Origin: Nitrospiraceae bacterium
GTDB lineage: Bacteria; Nitrospirota; Nitrospiria; Nitrospirales; Nitrospiraceae
Direction: 5' to 3'
Length of the DNA: 8,394 bases
Assembly (NCBI GenBank): GCA_011391455.1
Contig: JAABQN010000081.1
Location: forward strand, 1 to 8,394
Shown: piece after piece, positions 1 through 5,132 of the stretch
Position numbering within the stretch: position 1 is the first letter of the stretch
Layout of the letters: each line of letters starts with the position of its first letter
The notes under the pieces: generated by a model
Databases searched by the model: none
Seen by the model: only the letters and a program-made list of their open reading frames with translations
What the model was told of the DNA's origin: nothing
Position numbers and translations under genes: made by a program

Positions 1-1
1 G

Positions 2-532
2 CCGAAGTCGCAGGTCTTGGGTATGGCGGGAGTGCTCGACTCTGCCCGCCTGCGTGCCTTCATCGCCGCTGAATTGAGTGTGCCGGGTCATGACGTGGCT
101 GCGATGGTGTTGGGGGGGCATGGCGACACGATGGTGCCGCTGTCTCGCTATACGACGGTGAAGGGGAAACCGATCTCAGAACTGATGTCGAAGGACCGGT
201 TGGAGGCGATTGTGAAGCGGACACGCGAGGGCGGTGCCGAAATCGTGGACCTGCTGAAAACGGGCAGCGCGTTCTATGCCCCGTCGGCCTCGGCTGTCGA
301 TATGGTCGAAGCGATCATGAAGGACCAAAAGAGGGTGATGCCCTGTGCGGTGTTTTGCGAGGGTGAATATGGATTGCAGGATGTCGTCGTCGGTGTGCCG
401 GTCAAGTTGGGCCGAGGCGGCGCGGAACAGGTCGTCGAATATGAGTTGACGGCGGAGGAGCGGGCGGGATTAGCGGCCTCTGCCAGCGCGGTGCGCGAAC
501 TCTGTATCGCAGTCGACCGGCTGATGGCGTAA
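2..532 (+). CDS. mdh: Malate dehydrogenase, LDH-like type, C-terminal part (5' truncated by window)
   Basis: This is the C-terminal ~176 residues of an NAD-dependent malate dehydrogenase, which interconverts malate and oxaloacetate in the cytoplasmic TCA or reductive TCA cycle. The reading frame is open from base 2, beginning Pro-Lys-Ser-Gln-Val, so the gene starts upstream of the window. The TTG at 17 and ATG at 23 are internal codons. Two family hallmarks are visible: GVLDSAR (Arg codon at 47-49), a substrate-binding arginine region, and GGHGDTMVPL, whose catalytic His codon is at 119-121. The later PCAVFCEGEYG and VGVPVKLG segments match the C-terminal lobe of LDH-like MDHs of about 310 residues. 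The frame is intact to the TAA at 530-532. A lactate dehydrogenase is the main alternative, but the GDTMVPL context is typical of MDH. Confidence 0.93.
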   Translation, partial: PKSQVLGMAGVLDSARLRAFIAAELSVPGHDVAAMVLGGHGDTMVPLSRYTTVKGKPISELMSKDRLEAIVKRTREGGAEIVDLLKTGSAFYAPSASAVDMVEAIMKDQKRVMPCAVFCEGEYGLQDVVVGVPVKLGRGGAEQVVEYELTAEERAGLAASASAVRELCIAVDRLMA

Positions 533-538
533 CGAAAT

Positions 539-620
539 GGTCAGTAGTCAATAGTCACTGGCAGGAAGGGTAAGCCCCCTTTCCCTCTATTGACCAATGA
601 CCAGTGACCTATGACTGATC
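539..620. repeat. Imperfect palindrome, AGTCAATAGTCA family, copy A
   Basis: The left arm at about 539-560 (GTCAGTAGTCAATAGTCACTGG) pairs imperfectly with the right arm at about 600-620 (CCAGTGACCTATGACTGATC), around a pyrimidine-rich loop. The 12-base string AGTCAATAGTCA at 546-557 recurs at 2990-3001 in the second copy. It lies 6 bases after the mdh stop codon and could end or protect the mdh transcript, though no clear U-tract follows. No protein is encoded. It looks like a non-autonomous intergenic repeat. Confidence 0.7.
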
Positions 621-630
621 TGCTCCTTGC

Positions 631-660
631 TTGACATTCCGAGCAGGGCTACAGTACAGA
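631..660 (+). promoter_or_regulatory. Candidate sigma70-type promoter for the membrane protein gene
   Basis: A perfect -35 TTGACA at 631-636 is followed after 18 bases by a weak -10 TACAGA at 655-660. The predicted start lies near 667, about 28 bases before the ATG at 695. A GAGGAG ribosome-binding site sits at 684-689. The -35 is strong and the -10 is poor, so this is a moderate prediction. Confidence 0.4.
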
Positions 661-694
661 AATAGCCCGGTAGCGTAGTAAATGAGGAGAAACT

Positions 695-1282
695 ATGAAA
701 TTTCTTGAGAGTCCGATGCAGACGATGGGCGTAGGATTTGCGCTCGCAGTGGTGTTGATCATGGGGTATCTCGCTATGACCGGCACGGCGGTCGGTGATG
801 CCGATTGGTTTGGTTTGCTGTTACGCTGGACCCATTTTCTGGCTGGAATCGTCTGGATCGGGTTGTTGTATTTCTTCAACCTGATCAATGCATCATTCTT
901 GAAGAGCCTGGACGGTCCCACCAAGAATATCGTGATTCCCAAGTTGATGCCTGCCGCGTTGAACTGGTTCCGTCATGGCGCGACGGTCACGGTGCTGGCC
1001 GGGATTGTGTTGTACCTCTACATGTATCAGAGAGGCGGAACCGGCGCGATTGCGCTGGGAATCGGCGGGTTATTGGGTATCATCATGATGGCCAATGTCC
1101 ACGCGGTGATTTGGCCGAACCAACGGAGAATTATTGCGGCGGTGACGGCGGCAGCCCAGGGGACTCCTGCGCCGCCTGAAATGGCCCAGTGGGGTCGGAC
1201 AGCGCTTCTCGCGTCTCGGGTCAACTTTATGTTGTCGATTCCCATGCTGCTATTCATGGGAGCCGGCAGCCACTTCAGGTAA
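695..1282 (+). CDS. Multi-pass membrane protein resembling the N-terminal membrane domain of PuuD (urate-oxidase-N type)
   Basis: This is a 195-residue inner-membrane protein with about five hydrophobic segments, roughly at residues 10-31, 41-65, 92-112, 117-140 and 172-192. Recognisable family signatures are RWTHFLAGIVWIG (residues 44-56), NWFRHGATVTVLAG (90-103), NVHAVIWPNQRRI (134-146) and SRVNFMLSIPMLLFMGAGSHF near the C-terminus. Membrane-associated histidines H47, H94, H136 and H193 are candidate heme ligands, which is an inference. The pattern resembles the membrane half of PuuD-type proteins, but the C-terminal cytochrome c domain is absent and no CXXCH is present. Urate oxidation is therefore unproven. 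The ATG at 695 has a good GAGGAG site 5 bases upstream. The gene stands alone between mdh and a repeat-filled spacer. The physiological role is unknown. Confidence 0.7.
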   Translation: MKFLESPMQTMGVGFALAVVLIMGYLAMTGTAVGDADWFGLLLRWTHFLAGIVWIGLLYFFNLINASFLKSLDGPTKNIVIPKLMPAALNWFRHGATVTVLAGIVLYLYMYQRGGTGAIALGIGGLLGIIMMANVHAVIWPNQRRIIAAVTAAAQGTPAPPEMAQWGRTALLASRVNFMLSIPMLLFMGAGSHFR

Positions 1283-1292
1283 GATGGCATAC

Positions 1293-1322
1293 GACTGCTG
1301 GCGGGAAGGCCCGCCGGCAGTC
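1293..1322. terminator. Strong hairpin after the membrane protein gene, possible terminator
   Basis: A 13-base left arm at 1293-1305 (GACTGCTGGCGGG) pairs with 1310-1322 (CCCGCCGGCAGTC) with one G-U wobble and a 4-base loop. It begins 10 bases after the stop codon of the membrane protein gene. No U-run follows, so it may act as a rho-dependent or attenuating structure, or as an mRNA 3' stabiliser, rather than as a classic intrinsic terminator. Confidence 0.5.
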
Positions 1323-1361
1323 ATCTCATCACCCGCCTCTGCTTTCATCCTCTGGAATTTA

Positions 1362-1400
1362 GCTGCCGAAGAGTAATTTTGGTGAATAAACTTCGGCGGC
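1362..1400. repeat. Second spacer hairpin, 10 bp stem
   Basis: GCTGCCGAAG at 1362-1371 pairs with CTTCGGCGGC at 1391-1400 with one wobble, around a 19-base AT-rich loop. It lies in the gene-free stretch 1283-1662, just before the 123 bp element. No function can be assigned. Confidence 0.45.
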
Positions 1401-1407
1401 CTGCATA

Positions 1408-1530
1408 CAGGATGCTCAAAAAGTCCGTTCAGCAAGGCCGCAGCGAGTGAAGGGCCGAGGCGTACCCTCTGGGTACGTTGAGGGTCTGAACGATGCGAGA
1501 ACGAAGCTGGCGGGCTTTTTCAGCATCCTG
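1408..1530 (+). repeat. 123 bp element with terminal inverted repeats, copy 1
   Basis: The ends CAGGATGCTCAAAAAG (1408-1423) and CTTTTTCAGCATCCTG (1515-1530) are inverted repeats with one mismatch. A central hairpin CGTACCC-TCT-GGGTACG lies at 1461-1477. A near-identical copy in opposite orientation lies at 5133-5243. Runs of 23 bases (1430-1452 against 5206-5228) and 20 bases (1485-1504 against 5153-5172) are identical in reverse complement. It is MITE-like, with no coding capacity and no obvious target duplication. The 3' end reads GCTGGCGGGCTTTTTC, which resembles an intrinsic terminator tail on the + strand. Confidence 0.85.
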
Positions 1531-1611
1531 TTGGTTGGCCCATATGCCCAGTTTTGCATAGGGCAGTGGCCCTAAGTCCTTGAGATTCAGGCCTATTATC
1601 GTGGCATTGCC

Positions 1612-1641
1612 TTGACGAATGCCGGCCAGGCACCTTATAGT
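1612..1641 (+). promoter_or_regulatory. Candidate sigma70-type promoter for the nuoF-like gene
   Basis: TTGACG at 1612-1617 (five of six consensus bases) and TATAGT at 1636-1641 (five of six) are separated by 18 bases. The predicted start is near 1648, giving a leader of about 33 bases to the ATG at 1681. It lies downstream of the 123 bp element, so the redox genes probably have their own promoter. Confidence 0.55.
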
Positions 1642-1680
1642 ATCGTTCCACTTTCTGAGTAAATGGGCAGGGAAGGACGC

Positions 1681-2973
1681 ATGACGACTGCGACTGAACC
1701 ACGAGTTCTCCAAACGCTTGATGGCGCGCCCTGGGATATCGAAGCCTACCGGAAGATCGGGGGTTACGAGGCCTGGAAGAAATGTATCAAAGAGCTGAGC
1801 GCGAACGATATCGTCAATGAGCTGAAGAAAGCCGGGCTCCGTGGGCGCGGGGGTGCAGGCTTCCCCACCGGCATCAAGTGGGAAAAGGTTCTCAACCATA
1901 GGGTGAAGGAACACTATTTTGTCTGTAACGCCGGTGAACATGAGCCAGGGACGTTTAAAGACCGGTACTTGCTCAAGCATGCGCCTCACCAGCTCATCGA
2001 GGGTTGTCTGATTGGGGCCTACACGGTGCAGGCGAAGGCGGCATTTATCTATGTGAATCATGAGTACCATGAAGAACGCGAAAATCTAAAAAAGGCCTTG
2101 GCGCAGGCGAAGGCACAAGGGTTCTTGGGCAAGAATATTCTGGGGAGTGGCGTGGACCTCGATCTGCAAGTGTTCGAAGGCCACGGGAGTTACGTGGCCG
2201 GCGAGGAAACCGCGATGCTCGAATCCATGCAAGGGCGCCCGGCGATGCCGAGACAGAAGCCGCCTTTTTACCCGACGGACTTCGGCCTTTACGGGAAACC
2301 GACGTTGGTCAACAATGTCGAAACCTTGTGCAACATTCCGCGGATTCTTCTGAAAGGCGTGGCCTGGTTTACGCAGGTCGGCACAGAAAAGTGTCCTGGC
2401 ACGATGATGTTTTCCCTGAGCGGTTCCGTGAATCGCCCCGGCGTGTACGAGATGCCGATGGGTATCACGATTCGGGAGCTCGTTGACAAGTGCGGTGGGG
2501 GGGTGCCGGGCGGGCGTAAGATCAAGGCGGTGTTCCCCGGTGGACCGGCGTTCTCGATGGTTACGGCCGATCAGCTCGACTTGACGATGGATTTCGATTC
2601 GTTGAAGAAGGCCGGCACGGGGCTTGGGTCGGCCGGCGTGATCGTGGTCGATGATGCGACCTGCATGGTGGCGCTGACGCTCAAGTTCTCCAATTTCTTC
2701 AAGGTCGAGAGTTGCGGGCAGTGCCCACCCTGTCGAATGGGAACCATCAATCTCGCTGCACTGATGACGAAGATTGAGCAGGGGGAGGGGACGGAGAAAG
2801 ATCTGGAGAGTCTCCTTCAGCTCTGTGGGTTTGTGAAGGGGACGGGCTATTGCACGCTGGTGACCGGGGCTGCCGTGTTGGTGCAGAGCAGCATGAAATT
2901 GTTCCGTCACGAGTTTGAAGAACATATCCGATTGCAGCGCTGCCCCTATCAGGCGGCGCCTGTGGCGGTGTGA
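1681..2973 (+). CDS. nuoF: NuoF-like NADH-binding FMN/4Fe-4S flavoprotein (51 kDa subunit family)
   Basis: This 430-residue protein belongs to the family that oxidises NADH through FMN and a 4Fe-4S cluster (N3 in complex I). Visible in order are GLRGRGGAGFPTG (52-64), the FMN/NADH loop; NAGEHEPGTFKDR (83-95); GSYVAGEETAM (169-179); GKPTLVNNVET (205-215); an SLBB-like segment with LSGSVNRPGVYE (246-257); and the cluster ligands C345, C348 and C351 in SCGQCPPCRMGT, with C391 in GTGYC. Length is normal for NuoF. The Asp of the usual NADE motif is Gly (G85). The ATG at 1681 is preferred over the in-frame ATG at 1663 because GGAAGGA at 1671-1677 precedes it and would lie inside the longer version. 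No nuoE or nuoG is adjacent, and a 2Fe-2S ferredoxin gene follows. It may be a complex I subunit encoded apart or part of a separate NADH:ferredoxin reductase; the sequence does not decide. Confidence 0.85.
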   Translation: MTTATEPRVLQTLDGAPWDIEAYRKIGGYEAWKKCIKELSANDIVNELKKAGLRGRGGAGFPTGIKWEKVLNHRVKEHYFVCNAGEHEPGTFKDRYLLKHAPHQLIEGCLIGAYTVQAKAAFIYVNHEYHEERENLKKALAQAKAQGFLGKNILGSGVDLDLQVFEGHGSYVAGEETAMLESMQGRPAMPRQKPPFYPTDFGLYGKPTLVNNVETLCNIPRILLKGVAWFTQVGTEKCPGTMMFSLSGSVNRPGVYEMPMGITIRELVDKCGGGVPGGRKIKAVFPGGPAFSMVTADQLDLTMDFDSLKKAGTGLGSAGVIVVDDATCMVALTLKFSNFFKVESCGQCPPCRMGTINLAALMTKIEQGEGTEKDLESLLQLCGFVKGTGYCTLVTGAAVLVQSSMKLFRHEFEEHIRLQRCPYQAAPVAV

Positions 2974-2983
2974 CAAGAAAGGA

Positions 2984-3060
2984 GTCATGAGTCAATAGTC
3001 AGGTGTCACTCACCGAATAAGAACCGGTGATGTGACTGCGAATGACCGATGACTGATGAC
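2984..3060. repeat. Imperfect palindrome, AGTCAATAGTCA family, copy B
   Basis: The left arm at about 2984-3015 and right arm at about 3025-3060 form a long imperfect hairpin closed by CACCG/CGGTG around a 9-base loop. It shares AGTCAATAGTCA (2990-3001) and ATGACTGAT near the right end with copy A at 539-620. It fills almost the whole gap between the nuoF-like and ferredoxin genes, and overlaps the upstream candidate start (ATG 3056) of the ferredoxin. Confidence 0.72.
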
Positions 3061-3073
3061 AAGTGACCAGACG

Positions 3074-3421
3074 ATGCCGCATGTAACGTTTCTTCTTCCT
3101 GAAGGCAGGAGTGGAGAGGTTGAGATCAATACGTCGCTGTTGGAGGCGTCGAAGCTGCTCGGGTGTCGGTTGAATCACGATTGTGGCGGGAATGCTTCCT
3201 GCACCACCTGTCGGGTCGAAGTACAGATGGGCGCCGAGAATCTATCGGAGATCGACTTCGATGAGCAGGATCTCCTCGATCGGGAAGCCCTCAGTGAGCC
3301 CTGGCATCGTCTTGGATGCCAGGCTAAAGTGCTCGGAGACGTAGTTGTGCGGGTGCCGAAGGGCAAGTGGGTTGCTCCCACCATGCCGCAGTCGGAGTCC
3401 CAGGGTATTGAAATTCAGTAA
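3074..3421 (+). CDS. [2Fe-2S] ferredoxin, adrenodoxin/putidaredoxin type
   Basis: This is a 115-residue soluble electron carrier with one [2Fe-2S] cluster. The cluster ligands, numbered from the ATG at 3074, are C37, C43, C46 and C82, in the arrangement C-X5-C-X2-C-X35-C (DCGGNASCTTC, then LGCQA). This C-X5-C-X2-C spacing is that of adrenodoxin-type rather than plant-type (C-X4-C-X2-C) ferredoxins. The acidic stretch ENLSEIDFDEQD is the usual partner-docking region. The start is uncertain: ATG 3056 would add six residues but lies in the repeat arm, and neither start has a Shine-Dalgarno sequence. A strong AAAGGAG lies about 90 bases upstream at 2978-2984, on the other side of the repeat. It follows the NuoF-like gene in the same direction, so the pair may exchange electrons. 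ISC-type Fe-S assembly ferredoxin (Fdx) is an alternative role because erpA is next. Confidence 0.9.
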   Translation: MPHVTFLLPEGRSGEVEINTSLLEASKLLGCRLNHDCGGNASCTTCRVEVQMGAENLSEIDFDEQDLLDREALSEPWHRLGCQAKVLGDVVVRVPKGKWVAPTMPQSESQGIEIQ

Positions 3422-3435
3422 AGAGATGTTACACT
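3408..3435 (+). promoter_or_regulatory. Candidate promoter for erpA
   Basis: TTGAAA at 3408-3413 (five of six) and TACACT at 3430-3435 (four of six) are 16 bases apart. The -35 lies inside the last codons of the ferredoxin gene. The predicted start is near 3442, upstream of a small perfect inverted repeat GTCTT-CGA-AAGAC at 3452-3464. It would allow erpA to be expressed separately from the upstream redox pair. Confidence 0.42.
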
Positions 3436-3490
3436 AAACCATCCCAGGCAAGTCTTCGAAAGACGGCCCGGTCACAGGAGGAGGATTACG

Positions 3491-3811
3491 ATGCTGACGA
3501 TTACGGCGATTGCAGAACAGAAGATCAAGGAATTGATGGTGGAAGAGAAGGACATTGTCGGCCTGCGCGTCTATGTCAAGGGCGGCGGGTGCCACGGGTA
3601 TCAATACGGGATGGCCTTCGAGTCGAAGATGGGCGATGACGACACCGTGGTGGAAAAGGGTATCGTCAAGGTCATCATGGATTCGCAGAGCGCTCCTCTC
3701 TTGCAGGGAGCCGAAGTGGATTACGTGGACAGCCTCCAAGGGTCCGGGTTCTCGATTAAGAACCCACAAGCGAAGACTACGTGCGGTTGTGGCAGCTCCT
3801 TCAGCGCCTAA
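3491..3811 (+). CDS. erpA: A-type iron-sulfur cluster carrier, ErpA/IscA family
   Basis: This 106-residue cytoplasmic A-type carrier receives Fe-S clusters from a scaffold and passes them to apo-enzymes. The three conserved cysteines are present: C34 in GGGCHGYQYG and C98/C100 in the C-terminal TTCGCGSSFS. The segment DSLQGSGFSIKNP (80-92) matches the ErpA pattern before the CGCG tail. Length is typical. The ATG at 3491 has a very strong ribosome-binding site, AGGAGGAGGA at 3476-3485, five bases upstream. It lies downstream of two Fe-S protein genes and is closed by its own terminator. ErpA cannot be fully separated from IscA or SufA by sequence alone, but the CGCGSSF ending favours ErpA. Confidence 0.93.
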   Translation: MLTITAIAEQKIKELMVEEKDIVGLRVYVKGGGCHGYQYGMAFESKMGDDDTVVEKGIVKVIMDSQSAPLLQGAEVDYVDSLQGSGFSIKNPQAKTTCGCGSSFSA

Positions 3812-3858
3812 GGCGTCGGCGCTGCGGTGGCGCAAGCTGATCAGTTGAACGAGTGACA

Positions 3859-3908
3859 GAGAGCCAGGATTGTCCGAATTGAGCGGCGGTCCTGGCTTCT
3901 CTATTTTT
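3859..3908 (+). terminator. Rho-independent terminator after erpA
   Basis: AGCCAGGA at 3862-3869 pairs perfectly with TCCTGGCT at 3890-3897, with a further CCG/CGG inner pairing. It is followed by TCTCTATTTTTG, a U-rich tail at 3898-3909. It lies about 50 bases after the erpA stop and separates the Fe-S genes from the pterin genes. Confidence 0.72.
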
Positions 3909-3935
3909 GTATTCTGGATGTAAGCGGAATTCACT

Positions 3936-4361
3936 ATGGCACAGGCGAGCGTGACAAGGCGGTACCGGTTCTGCGCGGCGCACCGGCTGCACACGGATCA
4001 TCTGTCTCCCAAGGAAAATCTGGCTGCATTTGGGAAGTGCAATAATCTCAATGGGCATGGCCATAATTATGTTGTGCTGGTGACGGTGAAGAGTACGGTT
4101 CCGACTACGGCCTCTGGAGGAGTGGACATCGATCGGCTGGATCGGACTGTGGCCCAACAAGTAATCACGCGATTCGACCATCACGATCTCAATCAAGACC
4201 CTGAGTTTGCCGAATGCACCACGACGGGAGAAAATCTGGTGTTGCTGATCTGGGATCTGTTAGTGAAGTGCCTCCCTGCCGGGCAACTGGAAAAGGTCGG
4301 GCTGATTGAAACCCGCGACAATTACTTCGAGTACGCGGGGGGCAATGGGAATGTTGAATGA
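3936..4361 (+). CDS. 6-pyruvoyl-tetrahydropterin synthase family protein (PTPS/QueD, CX5HGH type)
   Basis: This 141-residue zinc enzyme of the PTPS/QueD family acts on 7,8-dihydroneopterin triphosphate. Zinc ligands are H16 (FCAAHRL), H41 and H43 (NGHGHNY). The likely catalytic Cys is C35 in FGKCNN. FDHHDLN (80-86) gives the conserved Asp/His pair, and E125 in IETRDNYFEY is the pterin-anchoring glutamate region. C35 and the HGH are five residues apart (CX5HGH), and the FGKCNNxNGHGHNY, TTGEN and ETRDN blocks resemble eukaryotic-type PTPS of tetrahydrobiopterin synthesis more than QueD (CX3HGH). It is followed on the same strand by folE, which makes its substrate. The ribosome-binding site is weak (AAGCGGA, 3922-3928). 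The final residues and TGA stop lie in the left arm of a hairpin repeat. Queuosine or folate roles remain possible. Confidence 0.88.
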   Translation: MAQASVTRRYRFCAAHRLHTDHLSPKENLAAFGKCNNLNGHGHNYVVLVTVKSTVPTTASGGVDIDRLDRTVAQQVITRFDHHDLNQDPEFAECTTTGENLVLLIWDLLVKCLPAGQLEKVGLIETRDNYFEYAGGNGNVE

Positions 4362-4456
4362 TAAATGTTGAATGTAGAATTGTCGGAAATCGGAAGAATG
4401 TCTGACGATTTGATGATCTCCCAACATTCCACATTCATCATTTAACATTGAACATT
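4350..4456. repeat. Long imperfect palindrome, AATGTTGAATG family
   Basis: The left arm from 4350 (AATGTTGAATGATAAATG and on to about 4378) pairs with the right arm at 4424-4456, which ends TTTAACATTGAACATT. Only a handful of mismatches occur over about 30 bases. The inner part adds GAAATCG/CGATTT-like pairing. It fills the gap between the PTPS and folE genes, and its left edge contains the PTPS stop codon. It is AT-rich against a GC-rich background and unrelated to the other two repeat families. Confidence 0.75.
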
Positions 4457-4476
4457 ACGGTCTAGAGAGGAGTAGC

Positions 4477-5124
4477 ATGGCTAAGCAGGGTATCAAGCGG
4501 CGGGGCCGGCAGGAGCTTGAAGGCGTCAGTAAGAACGGGAGAGCTGCGGATGTGGATGTCCTGCAATCTCTGGTCACAGAGATGCTGCTGGCCCTCGGTG
4601 AAAAGCCTGGCCGGGACGGACTCCTCAAGACTCCCGAGCGAGTGGCCAAGGCCCTCGCCTTCATGACCCAGGGCTATCACCGCAACATCGATCAACTCCT
4701 GAACGGCGCCCTCTTTCCGATCGAATACGACGAGATGGTCATTGTGAAAGACATCGACTTTTACAGTATGTGTGAACATCACTTGCTGCCCTTCTATGGC
4801 AGAGTCCACGTGGGCTATTTGCCCAATAAGAAAGTGGTGGGACTCAGCAAGATTCCGCGCATCGTGGATACCTTTGCGCGTCGGCTCCAAGTCCAAGAAC
4901 GTCTGACCGTCCAGATCGCCGAAACTTTGAAGTCGAAGCTCAACGCGCGTGGCGTGGGCGTGGTCGTCGAAGCGCGACATCTCTGCATGATGATGCGGGG
5001 TGTCGAAAAACAGAACACGGTTGCAGTCAGCAGCTCCATGTTAGGCACCTTCCGCAGTCAGCCGCAGACGAGGCTGGAGTTCCTCAAGCTCATTCGCAGA
5101 GGCAGCGTAGGCGACTCCGACTAG
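4477..5124 (+). CDS. folE: GTP cyclohydrolase I (type IA)
   Basis: This 215-residue enzyme converts GTP to 7,8-dihydroneopterin triphosphate and formate, the entry step to folate, tetrahydrobiopterin and queuosine. Zinc ligands C99 and H102 lie in SMCEHHLLPFYG, and C170 lies in ARHLCMMMRGVEKQ. The catalytic histidines H101 and H168 are in the same motifs. KTPERVAKA (51-59) and GLSKIPRIV (122-130) are further family blocks. The first ~24 residues are basic and outside the conserved core. The ATG at 4477 has GAGGAG at 4467-4472, four bases upstream. It sits 115 bases after the PTPS gene with a palindrome in between, so coupling at the mRNA level is plausible but unproven. The downstream repeat copy ends in a terminator-like tail. 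Confidence 0.96.
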   Translation: MAKQGIKRRGRQELEGVSKNGRAADVDVLQSLVTEMLLALGEKPGRDGLLKTPERVAKALAFMTQGYHRNIDQLLNGALFPIEYDEMVIVKDIDFYSMCEHHLLPFYGRVHVGYLPNKKVVGLSKIPRIVDTFARRLQVQERLTVQIAETLKSKLNARGVGVVVEARHLCMMMRGVEKQNTVAVSSSMLGTFRSQPQTRLEFLKLIRRGSVGDSD

Positions 5125-5132
5125 CGGAGAAC

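Noticed and set aside
17..25. TTG/ATG near the window edge as the mdh start
   Set aside because: The frame is open upstream and the codons are inside a conserved internal MDH motif; the gene is cut by the window.
805..1179. 124-codon + strand frame inside the membrane protein gene
   Set aside because: It is an out-of-frame shadow; the 695-1282 frame has hydrophobic segments, conserved motifs and a ribosome-binding site.
1408..1530. Insertion sequence
   Set aside because: Terminal inverted repeats are present but the unit is 123 bp with no transposase, so it is at most a non-autonomous element.
1429..2070. 213-codon open frame on the - strand spanning the 123 bp element and the start of the nuoF-like gene
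   Set aside because: It runs through the repeat and antisense to NuoF codons; no domain or ribosome-binding site supports it.
2086..2988. 300-codon open frame on the - strand
   Set aside because: It lies entirely opposite the NuoF-like gene, has a low-complexity Arg/His-rich translation and no recognisable motif; the + strand carries a full set of family motifs.
539..3060. CRISPR array suggested by recurring AGTCA-like units
   Set aside because: There are only two dispersed, imperfect, self-palindromic copies without regular spacers or cas genes.
4362..4476. Riboswitch (preQ1 or tetrahydrofolate type) upstream of folE
   Set aside because: The spacer is dominated by a simple long palindrome with no recognisable aptamer-like conserved core; better explained as a repeat.
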